A DNA stretch of 64,000 nucleotides from Streptomyces regalis (GTDB lineage: Bacteria; Actinomycetota; Actinomycetes; Streptomycetales; Streptomycetaceae), in contig NZ_LLZG01000187.1 in the NCBI RefSeq assembly GCF_001509475.1, forward strand, positions 19,568-83,567, written 5' to 3'. Positions 57,204 to 64,000 of the stretch are shown here, in pieces (the stretch's first letter is position 1; every line of letters begins with the position of its first letter). The notes under the pieces were generated by a model that saw nothing but the letters and a program-made list of their open reading frames with translations, was not told the DNA's origin and did no database searches. Both the position numbers and the translations under genes were made by a program.

Positions 57204-58382
57204 TCAGGCCCCCTCTACGTCCGCGAACGACGCCTGGTAGGCGGCGAACTGGGCGCGCTCCTCGTCGACGAGCGCATGCCCGTCCGCGTACACGTTCTCG
57301 AAGATGGCGAAGTGGTCCGGGTCCGGCATGGCGCGGACCGCCTCGCGCACTCGTTTGCCCAACGCCTCGCTCTCGCTCTCCAGTTCCGCGAAGAATCCCT
57401 CGTCCGCGTGGTTTGAAGCCTCGAGATAGCGGCGAAGGCGCAGGATCGGGTCCTTCGCCTCCCAGGCCAGGCGCTCCTCGTCACCGCGGTAGCGGGTGGG
57501 GTCGTCGGAGGTGGTGTGGGCGCCCATGCGGTACGTGTACGCCTCGACCAGCGTCGGCCCCTCGCCGCTGCGGGCACGCTCCAGCGCCCACTTCGTCACG
57601 GCGAGGCACGCCAGGACGTCGTTGCCGTCGACGCGGACGCCGGGGAAGCCGAAACCCTGCGCACGCTGGTAGAGCGGCACCCGGGTCTGCTTCTCGGTCG
57701 GCTCGGAGATCGCCCACTGGTTGTTCTGGCAGAAGAACACCACGGGAGCGTTGTAGACCGCGGAGAAGGTGAACGATTCCGCGACGTCGCCCTGGCTGGA
57801 GGCGCCGTCACCGAAGTACGCGATCACCGCGCTGTCGGCGCCGTCCTTGGCGATGCCCATCGCGTAGCCGGTGGCGTGCAGCGTCTGGGAGCCGATGACG
57901 ATCGTGTAGAGCTGGAAGTTGTTGCTGTTGGGGTCCCAGCCGCCGTTGTTCACGCCGCGGAACATGCCGAGCAGGTTGGCCGGGTCGACCCCACGGCACC
58001 AGGCGACGCCGTGCTCGCGGTAGGTGGGGAAGACATAGTCGTCCTCGCGGGTGGCCCGGCCGGAGCCGATCTGGGCGGCCTCCTGGCCGAGCAGCGACGC
58101 CCACAGGCCCAGCTCGCCCTGGCGCTGCAGGGAGGTGGCCTCGGCGTCGAAGCGGCGGGTGAGCACCATGTCGCGGTAGAGGCCGCGGAGCTCGTCGGGG
58201 GTGATGCCGGCGACGTAATTGTCGTACTCGGCGTTCTTGACGCGCTTGCCTTCGGGCGTCAGCAACTGCACGAGTTCGGGGTCGGTGCCTGGCGATTTCT
58301 TTGCGGTTGTGCGCTTGCCGGCCGTGCTCTTGGTACCGGCGCTGCGTCGCGGCTTTGGCGCGGCAGTGCTCTCCACGGTCAC
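57204..58382 (-). CDS. bkdA: 2-oxo acid dehydrogenase E1 alpha subunit
   Basis: A 392-residue ThDP enzyme that decarboxylates the 2-oxo acid. The thiamine diphosphate motif runs GDGASSQGDVAES to CQNNQWAISEP, and the phosphorylation-loop equivalent is YRMGAHTTSDDPTRYR. A Lys/Thr-rich N-terminal tail (PKPRRSAGTKSTAGKRTTAKK) precedes the fold and is probably disordered. GTG at 58382 has GGAGGAG 6 bases upstream. It heads the bkdABC-like operon; the 536-base upstream gap holds a promoter, a Crp-like site and a large palindrome. Confidence 0.93.
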   Translation of the reverse strand: MTVESTAAPKPRRSAGTKSTAGKRTTAKKSPGTDPELVQLLTPEGKRVKNAEYDNYVAGITPDELRGLYRDMVLTRRFDAEATSLQRQGELGLWASLLGQEAAQIGSGRATREDDYVFPTYREHGVAWCRGVDPANLLGMFRGVNNGGWDPNSNNFQLYTIVIGSQTLHATGYAMGIAKDGADSAVIAYFGDGASSQGDVAESFTFSAVYNAPVVFFCQNNQWAISEPTEKQTRVPLYQRAQGFGFPGVRVDGNDVLACLAVTKWALERARSGEGPTLVEAYTYRMGAHTTSDDPTRYRGDEERLAWEAKDPILRLRRYLEASNHADEGFFAELESESEALGKRVREAVRAMPDPDHFAIFENVYADGHALVDEERAQFAAYQASFADVEGA

Positions 58383-58522
58383 GTGTGCTCCTCCGTCGGT
58401 CCGGCTCCCGGGTTCGCCGGGTGCCAGTGCGGCTCACCTGAAGCCCCACGGACGCACAGGGTGGGTGCGGCTCGTGTGGGAACAGGCGTGACAGGTGCCC
58501 CGGCGAGCGCCCTGCAATAGGC

Positions 58523-58552
58523 ACGTTACCCAGTGCTCCACAATTCTGTGAA
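58523..58552 (-). promoter_or_regulatory. Candidate bkdA promoter
   Basis: On the minus strand, TTCACA (58552-58547) and TAACGT (58528-58523) are separated by 18 bases. The transcript would start near 58516, leaving a leader of about 130 bases before bkdA. Confidence 0.5.
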
Positions 58553-58566
58553 ACCCCTCCTGACCT

Positions 58567-58597
58567 GCGATTTTGCTTGGATTTCCAAGTAAATCGC
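58567..58597. promoter_or_regulatory. 31-bp near-perfect palindrome upstream of bkd
   Basis: Centre CTTGGATTTCCAAG (58576-58589), with outer arms GCGATTT (58567-58573) and AAATCGC (58591-58597), one base off symmetry. It lies just upstream of the candidate -35. Lrp-type BkdR controls bkd genes in Streptomyces, so it is a candidate BkdR site, but no bkdR gene is in this window. Confidence 0.6.
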
Positions 58598-58661
58598 GAA
58601 AGTCCGGAACAACACCTGGTCACAGCCTTGCAGGGGGCCGGAACAACGGCACGTTATATCG

Positions 58662-58675
58662 GTGACCCAGGTCAC
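58662..58675. promoter_or_regulatory. Crp-type binding site
   Basis: GTGACCCAGGTCAC, a perfect 6-bp inverted repeat with a CA centre, fits the Streptomyces Crp motif GTG-N6-GNCAC. It is about 110 bases upstream of the candidate bkd -35. Confidence 0.6.
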
Positions 58676-58838
58676 GGGAAGAGCCACCGAGGGCGAGATC
58701 ACTCATCTGGTGTGACGCTGAGCACACACGCGAAGACGGAAGAATCCGGAAATTCCGCCCGCCGATCACGAAGCGTGTCCGCTGCTACCGCCGACACGTG
58801 GGTACGCATTCCGGCCACTCGGCGGCCCCCGCAAACGG

Positions 58839-58880
58839 CACGCGCGCGTGAAGCCCGTTTCCGGGCCGCACGCGCGCGTG
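58839..58880 (-). terminator. Hairpin after the kinase gene, built from two CACGCGCGCGTG copies
   Basis: CACGCGCGCGTG occurs at 58839-58850 and 58869-58880. Because each copy is self-palindromic, the two also pair with each other, around an inner stem GCCCG/CGGGC; read on the minus strand the loop is GAAA, a stable tetraloop. It lies 39 bases after the kinase stop. Confidence 0.75.
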
Positions 58881-58918
58881 GGGCTGACTTCTTCAGTGAG
58901 ACGGTGCCGGGAGCCAGG

Positions 58919-60466
58919 TCAGACGCCGTCGCTCGGTGTCGGCAGCGTCGCAGGATCCGACGGCTCCTCCGTGGGGTCCTCCGTCGGCTCCTCGGTCGGC
59001 TCGGCCGTGGTGGGCTCGTCGGTCGGCTCGGCCGTCGTCGGTTCCTCGGTCGGCTCCTCGGTGGGCGTGTACGAGGGCGTGTACGAGGGCGTGTAGTCCG
59101 GGTCGGTGCCCGTGCCGGTGCCGTCGTCCGTGAACTCGTCGGTCGGCTCCTCGGTCGGCTCGTCGCTCGGCGTCTCGCTGGACTTGTCCTCGGTGGTCTG
59201 CGAGGTGGTGGGCTTCTTCGTGGGGTCGGTGTCGGGGTTCTCCGTACCGGTGCCCTTGAGCGCCAGCGCGACGCCCGCCGCGATCGCGATCACCGCGAGG
59301 ACGGCGAGGATCCACAGCTTGCCGCGGCCGCTGCCCTTGTTGCCGTGCCCCTCGAAGCCACCCTCGTCCCCGCCGCCGTACCCGGAGGGCAGGATCGGCT
59401 GTGGGATCTGCGTCGTCCCGGAGCCGGAGTCCGAGGGGTGCCCCATGACGGTCGTGTTCGCGAAGCCCGCCGCCGGGGTGTGCCGGCCGTCGTGCATCGC
59501 CACCGGGCCGGTGTTCCAGGTGCCTGTGTGGCCGCCCTGGTCGTACAGCATCTGCAGGCCGTACTGGACGAGGCCGCGCATCTCCTCGGCCGTCTGGAAC
59601 CGGTCGTCCGGCTCCTTGGCGAGCGAGCGCATGACCAGGCCGTCGAGCTCCGGCGGGCAGCCGTCGGAGAACTCGGACGGCGGCGTCGGGATGTCCTGGA
59701 CGTGCTGGTAGACCACCGACAGCGGGGTCTCGCCGGTGAACGGCGGCCGCAGCGCGAGGAGTTCGTAGAGCAGGCAGCCCGTCGCGTACAGGTCGGAGCG
59801 GTGGTCGACCGCCTTGCCGAGCGCCTGCTCGGGCGACAGGTACTGCGGGGTGCCCATGACCATGCCGGTCTGCGTCATCGTCGACTGCGCGCCGTGCAGG
59901 GCGCGGGCGATGCCGAAGTCCATCACCTTCACGGCGCCGTTGTGGGTGATGATGACGTTGGCGGGCTTGATGTCGCGGTGCACGATGCCGTGCTGGTGCG
60001 AATAGGCGAGCGCCTCCAGGACGCCGGAGACGATGATCAGCGCCTGCTCGGGGCCGGGCGCCTCGGCATTGAGGAGCAGGTCGCGGATCGTCCGCCCCTC
60101 GACGATCTCCATCACGATGTACGGCACGCTGTGGCCGCCCACGAAGTCCTCACCGGAGTCGTACACGGCGACGATCGCGTGGTGGTTGAGGCCGGCCACC
60201 GACTGGGCCTCGCGCGTGAAGCGGGCCTTGGACACCGGGTCCTCGGCGAGGTCCGAGCGCAGCAGCTTGACCGCCACGGTGCGCCCGAGGCGCACGTCCT
60301 CGGCCGCGAACACCTCGGCCATGCCGCCCCGGCCGAGTCTGCGGGTCAGCCTGTACCGGCCGTCCCCGACAAGCCCGCCATTACCCCACATCTCCGGCGC
60401 GTCTGACATACCGCCGCCAGCCGCCTCGGGGTCGGACGGGCCCTGAGCGCGCTGCTGCTGTGCCAT
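58919..60466 (-). CDS. Membrane-anchored Ser/Thr protein kinase (PknB type)
   Basis: A 515-residue kinase: GRGGMAEVF glycine loop, Lys67 in VAVKLL, HRDIKPANVI, DFGIARA, activation segment TMTQTGMVMGTPQYLSPEQ, and CCLLYELL-type helices through about residue 305. A Gly-rich juxtamembrane linker, one transmembrane helix (LWILAVLAVIAIAAGVALAL, about 387-406) and an extracellular Thr/Glu/Pro-rich tail (EEPTEEPTTAEPTDEPTTAEP) follow, with no PASTA domain. ATG at 60466; an internal ATG 19 codons later is possible. It is divergent from a second kinase of the same type 362 bases away. Confidence 0.92.
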   Translation of the reverse strand: MAQQQRAQGPSDPEAAGGGMSDAPEMWGNGGLVGDGRYRLTRRLGRGGMAEVFAAEDVRLGRTVAVKLLRSDLAEDPVSKARFTREAQSVAGLNHHAIVAVYDSGEDFVGGHSVPYIVMEIVEGRTIRDLLLNAEAPGPEQALIIVSGVLEALAYSHQHGIVHRDIKPANVIITHNGAVKVMDFGIARALHGAQSTMTQTGMVMGTPQYLSPEQALGKAVDHRSDLYATGCLLYELLALRPPFTGETPLSVVYQHVQDIPTPPSEFSDGCPPELDGLVMRSLAKEPDDRFQTAEEMRGLVQYGLQMLYDQGGHTGTWNTGPVAMHDGRHTPAAGFANTTVMGHPSDSGSGTTQIPQPILPSGYGGGDEGGFEGHGNKGSGRGKLWILAVLAVIAIAAGVALALKGTGTENPDTDPTKKPTTSQTTEDKSSETPSDEPTEEPTDEFTDDGTGTGTDPDYTPSYTPSYTPTEEPTEEPTTAEPTDEPTTAEPTEEPTEDPTEEPSDPATLPTPSDGV

Positions 60467-60828
60467 CGGTCCTCGCCGTCGTTTCTGCCCGCGGTGCGCG
60501 CGGTGTTGTTACGGTCTCCGTCGGCCACGCTACAGCCTCCGCGCAAGCCGCCGGTCCGAGAAGGCCGCCCCAGCCGGAAGGAGACGGACCGGCCATCCAA
60601 CCGGCACCCCGTCCGCTCGTGCAAATTCTGTGTACCGCGCGTACTGCCCCGGTAACTCTTCCGCGACGCTTCTTTCGCGTACGGTCACGGAACGGGCACC
60701 GCGCTTGACCTGTCAGTGCCGTGGGGCAGACTTGGCCGGGAATAGCACTTGGATCATCGGGATCAAACCCGATCCACGGCAATCCACGGCAATCGCAGGC
60801 GCCTAAGAGGCTACGGGGGACGCAGCAC
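60467..60828. other. Divergent kinase promoter region, 362 bases
   Basis: No gene. For the right-hand kinase, TTGACC (60705-60710) and CAGACT (60727-60732) with a 16-base spacer form a promoter, giving a leader of about 90 bases. In the leader, GGATC-AAACCC-GATCC forms an inverted repeat, and ATCCACGGCA occurs twice in tandem (60772-60791). The left-hand kinase promoter is not clear. Confidence 0.55.
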
Positions 60829-62466
60829 ATGAGCCAGGACGGCGCACAGGGCCGGTACGCGAGGTGGGCGCTCGCCGGCGGCCGCTATCAGCTGCGCGAC
60901 TTGCTCGGCGAGGGCGGCATGGCCTCGGTGCATCTCGCGTACGACTCCGTGCTCGACCGGCAGGTCGCGGTCAAGACCCTGCACACCGAACTCGGCCGCG
61001 AGCAGGCGTTCCGCGAGCGCTTCCGCCGCGAGGCCCAGGCCGTGGCCAAGCTCACGCACACCAATATCGTCTCCGTCTTCGACACCGGCGAGGACGAGGT
61101 CGACGGCATGACGACGCCGTACATCGTCATGGAGTACATCGAGGGCCGGCCGCTCAGCTCGGTCTTCGACGAGGACGTACGGCAGTTCGGCGCGGTGCCC
61201 GCCGACAAGGCGCTGAAGATCACCGCGGACGTGCTCGCGGCGCTGGAGATCAGCCACGAGATGGGGCTGGTCCACCGGGACATCAAGCCGGGCAACGTGA
61301 TGGTGAACAAGCGCGGCGTCGTCAAGGTCATGGACTTCGGCATCGCGCGCGCCATGCAGTCCGGTGTGACGTCGATGACACAGACCGGCATGGTGGTCGG
61401 CACCCCGCAGTACCTCTCGCCCGAGCAGGCGCTGGGCCGTGGTGTGGACGCCCGCTCCGACCTCTACTCGGTCGGCATCATGCTGTTCCAACTCGTCACC
61501 GGGCGGCTGCCGTTCGAGGCGGACTCGCCGCTGGCGATCGCGTACGCGCATGTGCAGGAGGAGCCGGTCGCTCCGTCCTCGATCAACCGCGCCCTGCCGC
61601 CTGCCGTGGACGCGCTGGTCGCCCGCGCCCTGAAGAAGAACCCGAACGAGCGCTTCCCGAGCGCCGAGTCCATGCGCGACGAGTGCCTGCGCGTGGCCGC
61701 GTCCTTCCAGGCTGCCCCGCCGAGCATCGTGCCGGGCTCGCAGACGCAGAGCGGCCAGGGCGTCGGCGCCTCGGTGTTCCCGCCGGTCGGCCAGACGCCG
61801 CCGCCCGGAGGCCCGGTCCAGACGCCGTACCAGCCGACCCCGGCCCCGAACCCGTACGGCACCCCGCCGCCCGCGACGCCCGCGCCGGCGTACGGCTACC
61901 CGCAGCAGCAGCCCGGCTACCAGACCCCGCCGCCGGCGGCGTACTCGCCGCAGCCGGGCCACCCGACCCCGGCGCCGTACACCATCTCGCCCCAGCCGCA
62001 GACCACTTCGGGCGGCGGCAAGAACAACCGCGCGGTGATCATCGGCTCGATCGTCGTCTCCCTCGTCGCGGTGGGCGGCCTGATCGCGGCCCTGACGCTG
62101 CCCGGCGACGGCACCAAGGACGACGAGGGCGGGGGCGGCACGAGTACGTCGGCGTCGGCCACGAAGGCGCCGGGGTACCGGGAGGGGGACAGCTCGCGGA
62201 CGGTCGAGACGACCGTGTGCACCGAGCCGCGGGAGTCGTACCTCAACCCCGACGAGGTACGGATGCCGGACTTCTCGTACCAGTACTGGCCCTCGGTCGT
62301 CGAGTGTCTCAAGGCCGCCGACTGGAAGTACCAGACGACCTCCAAGGACGAGAACACGTACGGCGCGGGCACGGTGCTGGTGCAGTCCCCCGAGGCGGGC
62401 ACGGACTTCGACCCGGAGAACCCGCCGACGATGAAGTTCACGGTCTCGACGGGCAATCCGGAGTGA
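60829..62466 (+). CDS. Membrane-anchored Ser/Thr protein kinase with one PASTA-like domain
   Basis: A 545-residue kinase: GEGGMASVH glycine loop, Lys49 in VAVKTL, HRDIKPGNVM, DFGIARA, TMVVGTPQYLSPEQALG-type activation segment, kinase domain about 20-285. A Pro/Gln/Tyr-rich juxtamembrane region (QTPPPGGPVQTPYQPTPAPNP), one membrane helix (RAVIIGSIVVSLVAVGGLIAAL, about 404-425), then an extracellular domain with VVECLKAADWKYQTTSKDENTYGAGTVLVQSPEAG, which resembles a single PASTA repeat, plus two Cys. ATG at 60829 has GGGGGA 8 bases upstream. The activation loop TSMTQTGM matches that of the divergent kinase, so cross-phosphorylation is possible. Confidence 0.92.
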   Translation: MSQDGAQGRYARWALAGGRYQLRDLLGEGGMASVHLAYDSVLDRQVAVKTLHTELGREQAFRERFRREAQAVAKLTHTNIVSVFDTGEDEVDGMTTPYIVMEYIEGRPLSSVFDEDVRQFGAVPADKALKITADVLAALEISHEMGLVHRDIKPGNVMVNKRGVVKVMDFGIARAMQSGVTSMTQTGMVVGTPQYLSPEQALGRGVDARSDLYSVGIMLFQLVTGRLPFEADSPLAIAYAHVQEEPVAPSSINRALPPAVDALVARALKKNPNERFPSAESMRDECLRVAASFQAAPPSIVPGSQTQSGQGVGASVFPPVGQTPPPGGPVQTPYQPTPAPNPYGTPPPATPAPAYGYPQQQPGYQTPPPAAYSPQPGHPTPAPYTISPQPQTTSGGGKNNRAVIIGSIVVSLVAVGGLIAALTLPGDGTKDDEGGGGTSTSASATKAPGYREGDSSRTVETTVCTEPRESYLNPDEVRMPDFSYQYWPSVVECLKAADWKYQTTSKDENTYGAGTVLVQSPEAGTDFDPENPPTMKFTVSTGNPE

Positions 62467-62501
62467 CACCACCACCCGAACCCGCGCCTGCGATCTGAAA
62501 A

Positions 62502-62529
62502 AGGCCCGGCAGCACTGGCTGCCGGGCCT
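62502..62529 (+). terminator. Kinase terminator
   Basis: Perfect 12-bp stem AGGCCCGGCAGC (62502-62513) with GCTGCCGGGCCT (62518-62529), 4-base loop, preceded by an A-tract that gives a U-tract for minus-strand transcription as well. Confidence 0.87.
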
Positions 62530-62599
62530 CCGCGTAGGTATCGGGTCGGTTCGCTTGTGTATCGGGTGTTCGCGTACCAGGTCTGTAGGTACCCGGGTC

Positions 62600-63142
62600 T
62601 TACAGGTACGGCCCGCCCACGCGGCCCCCCGGGCGCTGCTCACCGTCCTCGTGGCCGCCGACTCCCGGCGGGAGGGCGCGGCGCATCTGCTCCAGCTGGG
62701 CCCGGGCGGCCATCTGCTGGGCGAAGAGCGTGGTCTGGATGCCGTGGAAGAGGCCCTCCAGCCAGCCGACCAGCTGGGCCTGCGCGATGCGCAGCTCCGC
62801 GTCGCTCGGGGTCGCCTCGTCCGTGAACGGCAGGGAGAGCCGCTCCAGCTCCTCGACCAGCTCCGGGGCCAGGCCGTCCTCCAGTTCCTTCACAGAACTG
62901 GCGTGGATCTCCTTCAGCCGGACCCGGCTCGCCTCGTCCAGGGGAGCCACGCGCACCTCTTCGAGCAGCTGCTTGATCATGCTGCCGATCCGCATGACCT
63001 TCGCCGGCTGCTCGACCTGCTCCGTCACCGGGATCTCGCGGGAGTCCTCGTCTCCGGTGCCGCCGGTGAGCGCCATCCCGTCCTGGCCCACGACCAGGAT
63101 CTGGGGGTTCTCGGACGGCCTTTCGTTCCTCGGCATCTCCAT
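62600..63142 (-). CDS. bpa: Bacterial proteasome activator
   Basis: A 180-residue protein matching the DUF2587/Bpa family: helical core MRIGSMIKQLLEEVRVAPLDEASRVRLKEIHASSVKELEDGLAPELVEELERLSLPF and SDAELRIAQAQLVGWLEGLFHGIQTTLFAQQMAARAQLEQMRRALPPG. Bpa forms a dodecameric ring that opens the 20S proteasome without ATP. Its C-terminus is essential: the canonical GQYL is GPYL here, keeping Gly, Tyr and Leu. ATG at 63142 is chosen over GTG 63160. It stands apart from the proteasome genes. Confidence 0.92.
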   Translation of the reverse strand: MEMPRNERPSENPQILVVGQDGMALTGGTGDEDSREIPVTEQVEQPAKVMRIGSMIKQLLEEVRVAPLDEASRVRLKEIHASSVKELEDGLAPELVEELERLSLPFTDEATPSDAELRIAQAQLVGWLEGLFHGIQTTLFAQQMAARAQLEQMRRALPPGVGGHEDGEQRPGGRVGGPYL

Positions 63143-63228
63143 GCCGCCATTCTCTCGCACCCGTACAGCTCATCATCGTGGTGCCCCCCGTGTGGGGTGA
63201 TCCACCGTTTACGCCGCGGGAGATTCCG

Positions 63229-63774
63229 TCAGTCACTCTTGGCCTGGGTGAGCCGCAACAGGCGGGCCTCGCAGATGTCGAGCCAGCGGCTCTCGGCCTC
63301 GGCGTGGAAGACGAGCTGCTCCAGGACGAGCAGCCGGGCCATCTCGTCGGGGTGCTCGTGCGCCCGCGCCAGCGCCTCGGCCCGCCGCCGTACGTGCCCG
63401 TGCAGGGCCTGGGCCACATGCCTGCGCTGCGCCTGTACGACCTCCCGTACGTCGACGCCGGGCGCCCCGACCGCCATCACCAGCTTGATCGCCAGCTCGT
63501 CGCGCGGCGGGCTCGCCCGCTGCACGGGCCGCGCGAACCAGGACCGCAGCTCGGCGCGGCCCGCCTCCGTCAGCGCGTACAGCACCCGCCCCGCCTCGTC
63601 GACGCCGTCCTGGACGACCATGCCGTCCCGCTCCAGCCGGCCGAGGGTCGTATAGACCTGGCCGATGTTCAGCGGCCAGGTCCCGCCCGTACGCGCCTCG
63701 AACTCGGTGCGCAGCCGCGAGCCGTAGCGGGGGCCGGGTTCCAGGAGGGCCAGCAGCCCGTGTCGTATCGACAT
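63229..63774 (-). CDS. PadR-family transcriptional regulator
   Basis: A 181-residue regulator: winged HTH at about 1-80 (MSIRHGLLALLEPGPRYGSRLRTEFEARTG, LNIGQVYTTLGRLERDGMVVQDG) and a helical Vir-like dimerisation domain (about 95-175). ATG at 63774 begins the fold at once. The divergent gene at 63855 encodes a membrane protein; PadR proteins often repress a neighbouring transporter, so this is the likely target. Confidence 0.9.
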   Translation of the reverse strand: MSIRHGLLALLEPGPRYGSRLRTEFEARTGGTWPLNIGQVYTTLGRLERDGMVVQDGVDEAGRVLYALTEAGRAELRSWFARPVQRASPPRDELAIKLVMAVGAPGVDVREVVQAQRRHVAQALHGHVRRRAEALARAHEHPDEMARLLVLEQLVFHAEAESRWLDICEARLLRLTQAKSD

Positions 63775-63854
63775 AACCGGATTGTGCGCCGGATTCGGTC
63801 GGGTGGCGGAGTACAAAATGCACCGATGTGTGGGGTGCTGTGAGGCTTGTTTCC

Positions 63855-64000
63855 GTGACTTCATGGCTGGGGGCGACGCGAGGGTGGCGGGGGCGGACGC
63901 GTGCTGCGTGCGGCGGAGGGGCGGGAGCCCTGCCGACGATGCGGGCCGCGGGCGCGCTGGTCGTGCTGGTGGCGGGGCTGGTCGTGGGCCTGTGCGGGGG
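63855..64000 (+). CDS. Putative membrane protein, N-terminal fragment at window edge
   Basis: From GTG 63855 the frame reads VTSWLGATRGWRGRTRAACG, then a hydrophobic helix beginning GALVVLVAGLVVGLCG, a basic tail followed by a membrane segment. The rest lies beyond the window, so the family cannot be named; a permease next to a PadR regulator would fit. The start is not supported by a strong ribosome site. Confidence 0.5.
   Translation, partial: MTSWLGATRGWRGRTRAACGGGAGALPTMRAAGALVVLVAGLVVGLCG

Larger units (their letters stand above)
58383..58918. other. 536-base intergenic region between bkdA and a kinase gene
   Basis: No convincing gene on either strand. From bkdA outward it holds a ribosome site, a promoter (58523-58552), a 31-bp palindrome (58567-58597), a Crp-type site (58662-58675), about 160 bases where I see nothing definite, and the GC-repeat hairpin after the kinase gene (58839-58880). 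Confidence 0.7.

Noticed and set aside
1..64000. tRNA or rRNA genes
   Set aside because: No T-loop-like GTTCGAxTC motif with a matching cloverleaf and no rRNA-like stretch was noticed; a covariance search would settle this.

Overview
The window is high-GC actinobacterial DNA, almost certainly a Streptomyces chromosome. Evidence: extreme third-position GC, abundant GTG starts, several leaderless promoters, mycothiol-linked (MDMPI) and proteasome (Bpa) genes, DUF397/DUF5753 regulators, snapalysin with its LysR partner, and a single bldA-type TTA codon noticed. It is mostly core chromosome: metG, aspS, a branched-chain keto-acid dehydrogenase operon, two divergent Ser/Thr kinases and bpa. A perfect 14-bp parS palindrome upstream of aspS (31834-31847) suggests the window lies in the origin-proximal region; from memory the gene order also resembles the SCO3785-SCO3825 part of S. 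coelicolor.

Layout. 1-8 kb: a MocR-type regulator divergent from an alpha/beta hydrolase, a two-domain VOC protein, a decayed hydrolase 3' end, an EEP-family hydrolase, a FUSC transporter, and the snapalysin/LysR pair. 8-20 kb: a PhoX phosphatase with PHO-box-like repeats, a VWA protein, metG, DoxX, a pectate lyase, and a translationally coupled DUF4956 / VTC / carbohydrate-binding lipoprotein operon of unknown role. 20.4-23.3 kb: a small accessory patch with an orphan AbiEii-like nucleotidyltransferase, DUF397, a 5'-truncated DUF5753 regulator fused at a deletion scar to a 5'-truncated Rpn-like gene, and an intact Rpn-like paralogue with a TTA codon.

23.5-40 kb: a methyltransferase, two FG-GAP secreted proteins, two secreted intradiol dioxygenase-fold proteins (29.0 and 39.2 kb), aspS with parS, a PAS-GAF-SpoIIE-HATPase phosphatase whose 3' end overlaps an AI-2E transporter by 85 bp, pirin, a secreted beta-propeller/Ig-like protein and an SseB-like protein. 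40-54.7 kb: an acyl-CoA dehydrogenase, an M18 aminopeptidase, a DUF6458 gene whose start region is interrupted by a palindromic repeat, a thioredoxin/NHL protein, cupin, GlxA regulator, LURP-one protein, a carbon-nitrogen hydrolase, an MDMPI protein, a methyltransferase, an MFS/GntR pair and two tandem S11 peptidases. 54.8-64 kb: the bkdABC-like E1alpha/E1beta/E2 operon with an elaborate upstream region (Crp-type site, 31-bp palindrome), two divergent Ser/Thr kinases, bpa, a PadR regulator and the start of a membrane protein.

No tRNA, rRNA, CRISPR array, insertion sequence or secondary-metabolite cluster was seen. The most notable signals are regulatory and evolutionary: parS, paired direct repeats at the MocR target, the deletion scar, the hairpin in the DUF6458 gene, an in-frame 19-bp repeat shared by two unrelated genes, and palindromes upstream of bkd and the second S11 gene.
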